The notes beneath the pieces are model-generated. The model saw only the letters and a list, made by a program, of their open reading frames with translations. It ran no database searches and was not told where the DNA came from. A program made the position numbers and the translations under genes. DNA of 64,000 bases, from contig NZ_VORM01000014.1 of the NCBI RefSeq assembly GCF_007997225.1, positions 62,001-126,000 on the forward strand. The letters run 5' to 3'. Origin of the DNA: Subsaximicrobium wynnwilliamsii. GTDB lineage: Bacteria > Bacteroidota > Bacteroidia > Flavobacteriales > Flavobacteriaceae. This document shows, piece by piece, positions 1 to 7,218 of this stretch (within the stretch, counting starts at the first letter, position 1; every line of letters starts with the position of its first letter).

Positions 1-186
1 GAAAAAATCAATGGTATTTAAATCTAAATCTATTTTTTTAATAGCATTTAAGATCCCTTTTTCGAATTCGCCCGGTGTTGTGCTGGATTTGGACACCTCG
101 ACCTTTTTGACTTCTTTGGTTTCTCTATCGAAATCGAAAAAAACAAGGTCAGTAAAAGTGCCTCCAATATCTGTTGCGACTCTCAT
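1..186 (-). CDS. HyuA-like hydantoinase/oxoprolinase, N-terminal fragment
   Basis: The gene runs off the left edge of the window, so only about 62 N-terminal residues are visible. The protein begins MRVATDIGGTFTDLVFFDFD, the glycine-rich phosphate-binding loop that opens the hydantoinase A / 5-oxoprolinase / acetone carboxylase beta family (actin-like ATPase fold). Members use ATP to open cyclic amides or to activate ketones for carboxylation. The substrate cannot be told from this fragment. It lies 9 bases downstream of the oxidoreductase at 196-1200 on the same strand, so the two are probably co-transcribed with the TonB-dependent receptor further upstream. Family call firm, substrate unknown. 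Confidence 0.8.
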   Translation of the reverse strand, partial: MRVATDIGGTFTDLVFFDFDRETKEVKKVEVSKSSTTPGEFEKGILNAIKKIDLDLNTIDFF

Positions 187-195
187 ATTACTTAA

Positions 196-1200
196 TTATT
201 TAGTATTTACTCTAACTACAATTTTTCCTACTTGCTGATTTGATAGCATATATTCATAGGCTTTTTTGTAGTCTTTGAAATCAAAAACTTTACTCACTAC
301 TGGTTTTATTGCTCCCTTTCCAACTCTATCTAAAATGTAAGCCTTGCATTCGTTTAATTTAACGATGTCTTCTACATGGTTAAATTGAGAATAGGCATCC
401 ATTGTTGCTTTTTTTCTAATTAATGGGACTAGGGGAAATAGTGTTGGGTTTGGATCTAATAATCCATAAATAATTACAACAGCCCCTGTTGATAACGCTT
501 CTAAATATTCATCACAAAAAGCTCCAGCGACAGGATCATACACAAAACTCACACCTTTTCCATTCGTTATTTCCATCAATCTTTTTTCGACTGGCTCTTC
601 TTTTGTTACAATTAGATGATCTATGCCAAGTTGTTTTAGCTCCTCTTTTTTAACACTTGTTCTGGTAGAACATATGGCAATAGCTCCGGCATCTCTTGCC
701 AATTCAAAACAACCATATCCTGCAGAACTAGAGATTGCTGGAATAAAAACATAATCTCCTTTTTTTACGCTACCAATATGGAATAAGGCAAAATAAGCAG
801 TAGAATATTGCATCCAAATAGAACAAGCTTCTTCAACCGTTAAATTTTTAGGTGCTTTAGTTAAATAGTCTTGGGGCACAACAGCATACTCGCCTTGCAC
901 ACCATATTTAGCGGTATTAAACGGTATGGAAGTCACTCTATCGCCTACTTTAAAATCGGTTACCTTGTTGCCGACCTTAACAACTTCACCAGTGGCTTCT
1001 GACCCAATTCGTGAAGGAAAATCTGGCACTGTTGTATGGAAACCTTGGTAATGAAGGACATCAGCTCTATTAAGGGCAAAGGCATCTACTTTAAACAAGA
1101 CCTCATCATTCTCAGGGTCTTCCATGGTTACATTCTCAAGAGCCAATACATCTAACTCTCCGGTTTTGTGGAATCTTATTACGCTACAATTAATTTTCAT
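196..1200 (-). CDS. Zinc-less MDR-family oxidoreductase (quinone oxidoreductase/alcohol dehydrogenase-like)
   Basis: 334 residues, a normal length for the medium-chain dehydrogenase/reductase family. The N-terminal GroES-like half contains FALNRADVLHYQG, with Asn where zinc alcohol dehydrogenases carry the first catalytic Cys, and RIGSEATGEVVKVG in place of the GHE motif. Catalytic zinc is therefore probably absent, as in NADPH:quinone reductases. The Rossmann half starts near residue 145 (VKKGDYVFIPAISSSAGYG). It should transfer hydride from NAD(P)H to a quinone or enone-like substrate in the cytoplasm. It sits between the HyuA-like gene (9 bases downstream) and the TonB-dependent receptor (92 bases upstream), which suggests one catabolic operon. 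The substrate is not predictable. Confidence 0.82.
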   Translation of the reverse strand: MKINCSVIRFHKTGELDVLALENVTMEDPENDEVLFKVDAFALNRADVLHYQGFHTTVPDFPSRIGSEATGEVVKVGNKVTDFKVGDRVTSIPFNTAKYGVQGEYAVVPQDYLTKAPKNLTVEEACSIWMQYSTAYFALFHIGSVKKGDYVFIPAISSSAGYGCFELARDAGAIAICSTRTSVKKEELKQLGIDHLIVTKEEPVEKRLMEITNGKGVSFVYDPVAGAFCDEYLEALSTGAVVIIYGLLDPNPTLFPLVPLIRKKATMDAYSQFNHVEDIVKLNECKAYILDRVGKGAIKPVVSKVFDFKDYKKAYEYMLSNQQVGKIVVRVNTK

Positions 1201-1292
1201 GTTTTTTTATTTCAGTTTAGAAAATGTATTAACCATCTCCCCAGTTAAATTTAGGTAGGGAAAAGAATTAAAAATCAATTATTATATTGTAT

Positions 1293-3692
1293 TTAGAAGG
1301 TATAAGAAAGGTCAATACCCACTGTCGTCGGCGTATTTGGAAATCTTAAATTGTTGAATCCAAATTCGGCTGTTGGAAAAAATTCAGTATTGAATTTAGT
1401 GTCAAAAATATTATTTGACCATACCGTTACACCGAAGTTATTTAACTTCAGATTGACTCTGGCGTTCACAAGTGTATATGGTTCTTGTTTGTATTCTTCC
1501 AAAGGATCCCAGTATTGCGTACCTCTACTATCTACATTAACATGAAAGCCTAATGTTGATTTCTCCGCTAATTCAAAATTAGCATTGGCACCAATTTGAA
1601 ACGTACTTTCTATTGTAAAAGGTGAAGTATTTCCGCTAACATCTACTTCTTCGCTTGTTTCATAATCAAATGCTGCAGCGTTGGTCAATCTGTTATAAAC
1701 TCCTTTTTTTATCTCACCATCGTTTAATCCTAAACTTGTAAAGAAATCTAGGTAATTGGTTGCTCTGAATTTTAGTTCAGTTTCGAATCCTGTAATTGTA
1801 GATTCCTCAAAATTATAAATACCTAAAACAGCTGGAGTCACAGGAATAAAGGTGTATTGTTGTTGATTTTCGAAATCGATACGGTAAAATGCGTTATTGA
1901 AAATAATTCTATTGTTCAAGAAACTTGTCTTTAAACCAAGCTCGTAGTTATTTGTAAATTCCGGCTCATAAGTCCTTCCAAATTTTACAGTTTCGTCAGA
2001 ATTGAACCCACCACTTCTATAGCCACGCCCATAATTGGCATACCCTAATATCGTTTCAGAAAATTCATACGCCAATGAAAATTTTGGTTGCCATACGGTA
2101 ATGTCATTTTCTATGCTAGTGTTTGATATGCGAGATTCATTTGTGAGTTTATCATAATCTACACGTACCCCAGCAGAAACTGTGAACTTTTCGGTCAATT
2201 TATAGTCTACAAATCCAAAACCGGCTAATGTCTCTATGGTATTATCATCGTCGTTCCCAACCAATGGGTCCGTGCTATAATTTGCGTTTTCAGCAGAAGC
2301 ATCTACAAAACCACCTTCATAATAGGTTCTGTTTAGGAAGGTAGAAGTGTTTAAATAGCGATTACTATTTTGGTACAATGTTCCAACGGTGTAATCAAAT
2401 TTGGAGTCCTCACCATAATCTGAGGTCAACCTAAACTCTTGGCTAAACGTATCTGAGTCTGATGTTTGAGATACTTTACTAAAAGCATATTGAGAATAAT
2501 CATTTTCCCCAATGTAATAACGTCTGGTGGCATTAAAAGACGTAACGGATTGAAACTTTGCTTTGCTCAACGATCCTTCTACCTTAAGGCTACTCAGTGA
2601 GTTCGAGAGATCTGAATCTCCCAATACATCACCGAACGGTTCATTAGAATAGTCATCATCTGCAAGTACAGGAATGGATGGGTCAAAAAGATCGGTTTTA
2701 GTTACATAATAGTTACCCCCAGCTTCGATCTTGAAATTATCTTGGACAAAAACGGCCGACCATCTTGGGCTAAACCTATATTTCAATTTTCCTCTAAAAT
2801 TAACTTCCTCAGAAAAATCTGCTTTTTGATTTAAAAAGGTATTGTTAATCAAACCATCAAAACTGCTATACCTACCTGTAACACTATAATAGAACTTGTC
2901 CTTGGTGAAAGCCCCAGAGGAAGAGAGCCCGGCGCCATATAGCCCGCCATTACCCGCTGTAAGCATCACTTTTGTTTTATTCTTGTTTGTTGGATCTTTT
3001 GTTACAATGTTAACTGCACCTGCGATGGCATTTTTACCATATAGCGTACCTTGAGGACCTTTTATAAATTCCAATAGCTCAATATCGTACAATGACATAT
3101 TCATGGCACTTGCATCTGGCAATGTCATACCATCTATTACTACTGCGACAGGAGATTCTGCATTTCTAATTTGTGAAATTCCACGAACGGTAAGAAAATT
3201 TACACCTGGTTGCTGTGCTTGTGTAAAAGTAACATTTGAAATTTGTGCTGTAAACGATTGAATATTGTCAATGCCACTAGCCTCTATCGTAGCAGCATCG
3301 ATCGCAACTGTAGTTTCCGGTAAACTTTGAATGGCTTGTGTTCTAACACGCGCCTTACTTGCAACAGATCTAAACCCTTGTACAGTAACCCCCTCCAATT
3401 GACTGGCCTCCTCTTCTAATATTATGTTTAGAAAATTACCATTGATAGTTACCACTTTTGTTTTAAACCCTAAATAGGACACTTCCAATTCTTTGGTAGA
3501 TTCTGCCACCGATATAACGAATTCACCATCAAAATCAGAAACCACCCCATTGGTCGGGTCTGATTTGTCAACTATTGTTGCTCCCGCAATAGGGTTTCCT
3601 AATGAGTCAACAATAGTACCCCCAATATCCTTTGACTGTTGGCTATAACATACCTGTGCGAGTAAAATGAAGAATAAAAATAATTTTTTCAT
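1293..3692 (-). CDS. TonB-dependent outer-membrane receptor
   Basis: 799 residues. A signal peptide (MKKLFLFFILLAQVCYSQ) is followed by a CarboxypepD_reg-like beta-sandwich at about 22-100 (GTIVDSLGNPIAGATIVD), a plug domain at about 115-230 (LTVRGISQIRNAESPVAVVIDG, then KGPQGTLYGKNAIAGAVNIVTKDP) and a 22-strand-type barrel ending in an aromatic C-terminal residue (VGIDLSYTF). It imports a scarce compound across the outer membrane using TonB energy. It resembles the general siderophore/cofactor receptor class rather than SusC: it is shorter and has no SusD partner beside it. Co-orientation with the oxidoreductase and HyuA-like gene suggests the ligand is the substrate of that operon. This is inference. 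Confidence 0.9.
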   Translation of the reverse strand: MKKLFLFFILLAQVCYSQQSKDIGGTIVDSLGNPIAGATIVDKSDPTNGVVSDFDGEFVISVAESTKELEVSYLGFKTKVVTINGNFLNIILEEEASQLEGVTVQGFRSVASKARVRTQAIQSLPETTVAIDAATIEASGIDNIQSFTAQISNVTFTQAQQPGVNFLTVRGISQIRNAESPVAVVIDGMTLPDASAMNMSLYDIELLEFIKGPQGTLYGKNAIAGAVNIVTKDPTNKNKTKVMLTAGNGGLYGAGLSSSGAFTKDKFYYSVTGRYSSFDGLINNTFLNQKADFSEEVNFRGKLKYRFSPRWSAVFVQDNFKIEAGGNYYVTKTDLFDPSIPVLADDDYSNEPFGDVLGDSDLSNSLSSLKVEGSLSKAKFQSVTSFNATRRYYIGENDYSQYAFSKVSQTSDSDTFSQEFRLTSDYGEDSKFDYTVGTLYQNSNRYLNTSTFLNRTYYEGGFVDASAENANYSTDPLVGNDDDNTIETLAGFGFVDYKLTEKFTVSAGVRVDYDKLTNESRISNTSIENDITVWQPKFSLAYEFSETILGYANYGRGYRSGGFNSDETVKFGRTYEPEFTNNYELGLKTSFLNNRIIFNNAFYRIDFENQQQYTFIPVTPAVLGIYNFEESTITGFETELKFRATNYLDFFTSLGLNDGEIKKGVYNRLTNAAAFDYETSEEVDVSGNTSPFTIESTFQIGANANFELAEKSTLGFHVNVDSRGTQYWDPLEEYKQEPYTLVNARVNLKLNNFGVTVWSNNIFDTKFNTEFFPTAEFGFNNLRFPNTPTTVGIDLSYTF

Positions 3693-3759
3693 AATCGAAT
3701 TGTTTGTTAGCAGTGCTTTGAATTATCGATGGCCAATATATATTTATTATTTATTAACT

Positions 3760-3816
3760 GGAATTATTCCTATTAACTTATTATTTAATTAATTAAATAG
3801 GAATTCAACAGGAATT
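3760..3816. promoter_or_regulatory. Repeated GGAATT boxes between divergent genes
   Basis: The AT-rich gap between the receptor and the divergent gene at 3852 contains the palindrome GGAATTATTCC (3760-3770) and two further direct GGAATT boxes starting at 3800 and 3811, exactly 11 bases (one helical turn) apart. Such spacing is typical of operator half-sites. No protein can be assigned. Inferred regulatory site. Confidence 0.3.
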
Positions 3817-3851
3817 ATGTTATAATTGGCTTAATATAAACATTTAAGACG

Positions 3852-5153
3852 ATGTCCAAAAGAGGAATTGAACTGTCAAATAATTTTTATCTTGGTTTGC
3901 ACAAAGAGCTTTTACAGCTTTTTTATAAGCATAATTCCATAGAAATTAAATCCTTAACGGTTTTCCAACTTTATGGTTTTGGCAACTATGACGAGGGGAG
4001 CGCAAACCTAAAAAGCTTCATCACTGAGAAAACAGGCAAATGGATTAACGGGAAATATTTATATAACAAAAAGAGAGAAATAGATGCAAGTCACAAGACA
4101 AAAATTAAGATAAGAAGAGACTACCTAACCATTTTAGTGACAGCCGCGGGCTATCAAGGCTACAATGACTATCTCCAGAATTCCACTTACATCAGTGCTG
4201 ATGTTAGAGAGGTAGAACAAGCAATATTGCAAGGTTCCGTTAAGAATGAACATGTGCTATACTATGTAGGTTACTACGTAGAAGATAGGCGGTACTACAT
4301 CAAATCAAAGTTCACAATATACCAATTGAAATCTGCCTCTTGGGAAATCTTATATTGGGAGAGAGATGAAGAGCCCACTACATATAGTTATTTTGGAAAA
4401 TGCGTTCCAACGGGAGATAGTGCTTTATCTTTTTACTTTAGCAAAGAAGATTCCAGTTTGAACAAAGAATGTTTTGTGAATTTGTTTTATGGTAATAATA
4501 TGAATAATAAACCCGTGCTTCTAGGTGCCTATTGTGGTTTTGACAGAAGCAACAATCCCGTGATAGGCAAACTCATTTTTGAAGAGGTAGCTAATGCGGA
4601 AGCACAGAACGAAAAAGTAAGAAGCCATGAAATAAATCCGATATTTCATCACCATCTTTATTCACAAAGATTAGAAGTAGATGGTGTTTTGCCCCATAAG
4701 GATTCTGATTTAGCCGTCTCAATCAATCGTTTGGAGATAATTAATTTTTTAATTGGCAGCTATAGAGGGTATTATCTAGACAGTAATGACTACCTCATTC
4801 CAATTTCTTTTCAAGTTATAAATGAGTTAGGGGAAATTAAACTCAAAATCAATAAGACCAATTTTGAAGGTATAGGAAGATTAAGTATTACTGAAAACTA
4901 TTTGATTTCTGAATTTAATAAAAAAAATCAACCTTCTTATTCGCAATTCTCTTTGCAAGTTCAACCCTTAGAGAAGGATTTGTTCGTTAGTCATATGTTA
5001 ATTTATACGGGAGGTAATGTGATCAATGGAAAAGGTCTATTGTGGAAGATGGACGAAAAGAAATCAAAAGAGATTCCTCTAACCAACGAATTCTATATTA
5101 ATAAAAGTGATATAGAGCCCGAAAAGGTTGAAAAAATAAATCAATATCTCTGA
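3852..5153 (+). CDS. Protein of unknown function, divergent to TonB-dependent receptor
   Basis: 433 residues, not recognised. There is no signal peptide, no membrane segment and no catalytic motif I can name. The first 110 residues are basic and helix-prone (LHKELLQLFYKHNSIEIKSLTVFQLYGFGNYDEG, then IKIRRDYLTILVTAAGYQGYNDYL), and the remainder looks beta-rich with many Tyr and Phe. The layout, a possible N-terminal nucleic-acid-binding part and a C-terminal sensing part, together with divergence from the receptor operon across a gap holding repeated GGAATT boxes, would fit a local regulator. That is a guess from context. The ATG at 3852 follows an AT-rich leader. It is followed by the tRNA repeat region. 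Confidence 0.7.
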   Translation: MSKRGIELSNNFYLGLHKELLQLFYKHNSIEIKSLTVFQLYGFGNYDEGSANLKSFITEKTGKWINGKYLYNKKREIDASHKTKIKIRRDYLTILVTAAGYQGYNDYLQNSTYISADVREVEQAILQGSVKNEHVLYYVGYYVEDRRYYIKSKFTIYQLKSASWEILYWERDEEPTTYSYFGKCVPTGDSALSFYFSKEDSSLNKECFVNLFYGNNMNNKPVLLGAYCGFDRSNNPVIGKLIFEEVANAEAQNEKVRSHEINPIFHHHLYSQRLEVDGVLPHKDSDLAVSINRLEIINFLIGSYRGYYLDSNDYLIPISFQVINELGEIKLKINKTNFEGIGRLSITENYLISEFNKKNQPSYSQFSLQVQPLEKDLFVSHMLIYTGGNVINGKGLLWKMDEKKSKEIPLTNEFYINKSDIEPEKVEKINQYL

Positions 5154-5236
5154 TGTTAAACTGAATTACTTTTCAAGATTTACCAGATAAATCCTTTTTC
5201 TTTAAATCCCGGGTCTTGAATTTTATGTGCAAATAA

Positions 5237-5272
5237 AAAAAGCTCCCAAGAATTAAATCTTGAAAGCCTTGA
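5237..5272 (-). terminator. Terminator-like hairpin left of repeat unit A1
   Basis: Read on the minus strand, a partly paired hairpin (AAGGCTTTCAAGA ... TCTTGGGAGCTT) is followed by a run of seven T. It occupies the same position relative to repeat unit A1 as the better terminator does relative to the intact tRNA. Confidence 0.4.
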
Positions 5273-5279
5273 ATTTACT

Positions 5280-5649
5280 AGTGGTCCCACCTGGGCTCGA
5301 ACCAGGGACCACCTGTCCCGATAGCTATCGGGAGAGTCAGGTGGATAAGGTTGTTATTTTTCTACCATCTCTTGGTATTTCTTAAGGTTTAGGATATAAG
5401 TCCCTGTATTCACGAACTTTATCTTTAGTGGTAATAAAAAAACCCTTCAGATGAAGGGTTTTCTAGTGGTCCCACCTGGGCTCGAACCAGGGACCACCTG
5501 TCCCGATAGCTATCGGGAGAGTCAGGTGGATAAGGTTGTTATTTTTCTACCATCTCTTGGTATTTCTTAAGGTTTAGGATATAAGTCTTGGCCTTCACGG
5601 ACTTTATCTTTAGTGGTAATAAAAAAACCCTTCGGATGAAGGGTTTTCT
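5280..5649 (-). repeat. Tandem repeat A: two 185-bp units, each with a tRNA 3'-half copy carrying palindrome P1
   Basis: Unit A1 is 5280-5464 and A2 is 5465-5649. A third start at 5650 is the intact tRNA, so the period is exactly 185 both times. Each unit holds the 3' part of the neighbouring CAU tRNA on the minus strand (discriminator, acceptor 3' strand, T arm, variable loop, anticodon stem). Palindrome P1 (5316-5333 and 5501-5518) replaces five bases of the anticodon loop region. The tRNA homology stops at the 5' end of the anticodon stem, where a unique 'gataaggttgtt' spacer begins. Each unit ends in an AACCCTTC/GAAGGGTT hairpin. The units differ at only a few positions. They lack the D arm, so they cannot encode tRNA. 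Confidence 0.9.
5625..5648 (-). terminator. Rho-independent terminator of the CAU tRNA
   Basis: On the minus strand the tRNA 3' end is followed within a few bases by AAAACCCTTC-ATCC-GAAGGGTTTT and a T run. The same hairpin is duplicated near 5439-5462 in unit A1. Confidence 0.75.
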
Positions 5650-5651
5650 AG

Positions 5652-5725
5652 TGGTCCCACCTGGGCTCGAACCAGGGACCACCTGATTATGAGTCAGGTG
5701 CTCTAACCAGCTGAGCTATAGGACC
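5652..5725 (-). tRNA. tRNA with CAU anticodon (Met elongator or lysidine-modified Ile2)
   Basis: The 74-base cloverleaf folds fully on the minus strand. The acceptor stem GGTCCTA pairs with TGGGACC (one G-T pair), the D arm is GCTC/GAGC, the anticodon stem CCTGA/TCAGG encloses loop CTCATAA (anticodon CAT), and the T arm CCTGG/CCAGG encloses TTCGAGC. CCA is not encoded. Pairs C4-G69 and C5-G68 resemble isoleucine tRNAs that TilS converts with lysidine, but sequence alone does not separate them from elongator Met. It is the only complete copy among five tRNA-like segments between 5280 and 5955. Confidence 0.93.
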
Positions 5726-5955
5726 GTTGGTTATTTTTTATTTCAATATGTTCACTTATCCTGTACCACCTGTCCCGATAGCTATCGGGAGAGTCAGGTG
5801 CTCTAACCTCCCGATAACTATCGTGGAGAGCTATAGGACCGTTGGTTATTTTTTATTTCAATATGTTCACTTATCCTGTACCACCTGTCCCGATAGCTAT
5901 CGGGAGAGTCAGGTGCTCTAACCTCCCGATAACTATCGTGGAGAGCTAAAGGACC
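5726..5955 (-). repeat. Tandem repeat B: two 115-bp units with tRNA 5'-half copies carrying two palindromes each
   Basis: Unit B1 is 5726-5840 and B2 is 5841-5955. The intact tRNA 5' end at 5725 starts the series, so the period is exactly 115. Each unit contains a spacer (possibly the tRNA promoter region, read from the right) and the 5' part of the tRNA on the minus strand: acceptor 5' strand, D arm, anticodon arm. Palindrome P1 (5773-5790, 5888-5905) replaces the anticodon-loop bases. A related 19-base imperfect palindrome (5809-5827, 5924-5942) replaces four D-loop bases. The T arm is missing, so the copies are not functional tRNAs. Confidence 0.9.
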
Positions 5956-6004
5956 GGTTTAGAGGATGCAATATTACTACTTATTTTAAAATCTTACAAC
6001 AATT

Positions 6005-6415
6005 TTAGGGCTTTATCTCTTGGCACAGCTCAATCAAAACGCCATTGCTGCTTTTGGGATGTAAAAAAGCAATCAGCTTATTGTCAGCCCCTTTTTTGGG
6101 AATTTCGTGAATCATCTTAAAACCTTCGGCTGTTAATCGTTTGATTTCGGCCTCAATATCATCTACGGCAAAGGCAATGTGATGGATGCCTTCGCCTTTT
6201 TTTTCAATGAATTTAGCAATGGGACTTTCTGCGGAAGTGGCTTGAAGTAACTCCACTTTATTAGGACCTGCCTCAAAAAAGGAGGTCGTGACCTGTTCAC
6301 TTTCTACGGCTTCGGTCTTGTAATGTTTTTTTCCGAAGAGCGCAGCAAACAACTCATTGGAAGCTTCAATGTCCTTGACCGCTATGCCAATATGTTCTAT
6401 TTTTGTTAAGCCCAT
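6005..6415 (-). CDS. mce: Methylmalonyl-CoA epimerase
   Basis: 136 residues, a full-length single-domain member of the vicinal-oxygen-chelate (glyoxalase) fold. It begins KIEHIGIAVKDIEAS, with the metal-binding His of the first beta-alpha module, and contains GEGIHHIAFAVDDIEAEI and a C-terminal LIELCQ with the Glu ligand, as in methylmalonyl-CoA epimerases. The enzyme interconverts the (R) and (S) forms of methylmalonyl-CoA in the propionyl-CoA/succinyl-CoA pathway. No mutase genes are in the window. The gene is isolated: the tRNA repeats lie downstream and a 400-base gap lies upstream. Confidence 0.9.
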   Translation of the reverse strand: MGLTKIEHIGIAVKDIEASNELFAALFGKKHYKTEAVESEQVTTSFFEAGPNKVELLQATSAESPIAKFIEKKGEGIHHIAFAVDDIEAEIKRLTAEGFKMIHEIPKKGADNKLIAFLHPKSSNGVLIELCQEIKP

Positions 6416-6822
6416 GGTTTAATTTCGATTTAAGAATTAGTGATTTAGAAGCAATAATAAAGACTTGGTTCTAATTAGTTGACAAACAATTTTTAAACAA
6501 CCCGATTTTTAGGGTGCTTAAGTTTTTTGTAAATAAATAAAGCTTTGATATTCAATATGTTTAAAGGCCTTCTGAATAATTCCTTGAACACGAAAAACCA
6601 AAAAATCACAACGGCAGTTTCAAGCTTGAACAGGAGTGGATAAGTTAATCGTTTGGTGCCTTACTTCCGAAGCAATTCCCCTTTTTACCCTCAAAAATAA
6701 GATTTTACTCAAATATCGCCTACTTTTGCAGTCTAAAATACGGTATGCTCGCATACGACCACTTGAAAGTTGTTCCACCAAATTAACGATGATCGATTGA
6801 GAACGACTTAAAACTCAAAATT
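6416..6822. other. Intergenic gap without a gene
   Basis: This 407-base gap separates the divergent mce and rbfA genes. Apart from the rbfA promoter box at 6721 and a short GTATGC-tc-GCATAC inverted repeat near 6752-6766 I see no coding sequence, RNA gene or repeat in it. Confidence 0.5.
6721..6728 (+). promoter_or_regulatory. Bacteroidetes -7 box upstream of rbfA
   Basis: TACTTTTG matches the TAnnTTTG consensus recognised by the Bacteroidetes primary sigma factor and lies about 95 bases before the rbfA ATG. No clear -33 TTTG is present. Confidence 0.4.
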
Positions 6823-7218
6823 ATGGAAGAAACAAATAGACAAAAGAAAATAGCAGGCATCTTGCAACAAGACCTCGCCGATGTGTTACAAAAAGCAGCT
6901 ACCGATGGCGGTTTGCGAGGCGTCATTATCTCTGTAAGTAAGGTCAATGTGACCGCAGATCTATCGGATGCGAAGGTTTTTTTAAGTATTTTCCCAAACA
7001 ATAAAGCTGCCGAACTGTTGAAAGGCATCAAATCAAATACGCCATTGATTCGCCATGAACTCGCACAACGTACCAGAAATCAACTGAGACGCATGCCTGT
7101 ATTGGAATTTTTTGTGGATGATTCTTTAGAATACATTGAAGGTGTTGAAAAAGCACTCAAACGTGAAGAGGATCCCATCAAGGACGCCGATCTGCTTTCT
7201 AAACGTAAAAAATCCTAA
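6823..7218 (+). CDS. rbfA: Ribosome-binding factor A
   Basis: 131 residues of the KH-like RbfA fold. The protein starts METNRQKKIAGILQQDLADVLQKA (with one extra Glu) and contains VSKVNVTADLSDAKVFLSIFP and the C-terminal RMPVLEFFVDDSLEYIEGVEKAL typical of the family. RbfA binds 16S rRNA helix 1 during late 30S maturation and is needed for growth in the cold. It is followed without a gap by the permease at 7219 (TAA then GTG), so the two share a transcript. This rbfA-permease pair is common in flavobacteria. Confidence 0.93.
   Translation: MEETNRQKKIAGILQQDLADVLQKAATDGGLRGVIISVSKVNVTADLSDAKVFLSIFPNNKAAELLKGIKSNTPLIRHELAQRTRNQLRRMPVLEFFVDDSLEYIEGVEKALKREEDPIKDADLLSKRKKS

Noticed and set aside
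5652-5725. tRNA as an integration site of a genomic island
   Set aside because: Partial tRNA copies can mark island attachment sites, but the copies here are in short tandem units, lie within 700 bases, and no integrase or foreign genes are present.
5727-5921. 64-residue open frame across repeat B
   Set aside because: It reads through the tandem tRNA fragments; its sequence repeats with the 115-bp unit and has no protein character.
5280-5955. Repeated palindromes as a CRISPR or integron attachment array
   Set aside because: The repeated units are tRNA fragments with fixed spacers identical between copies, so there are no variable spacers; no integrase or cas gene is present.
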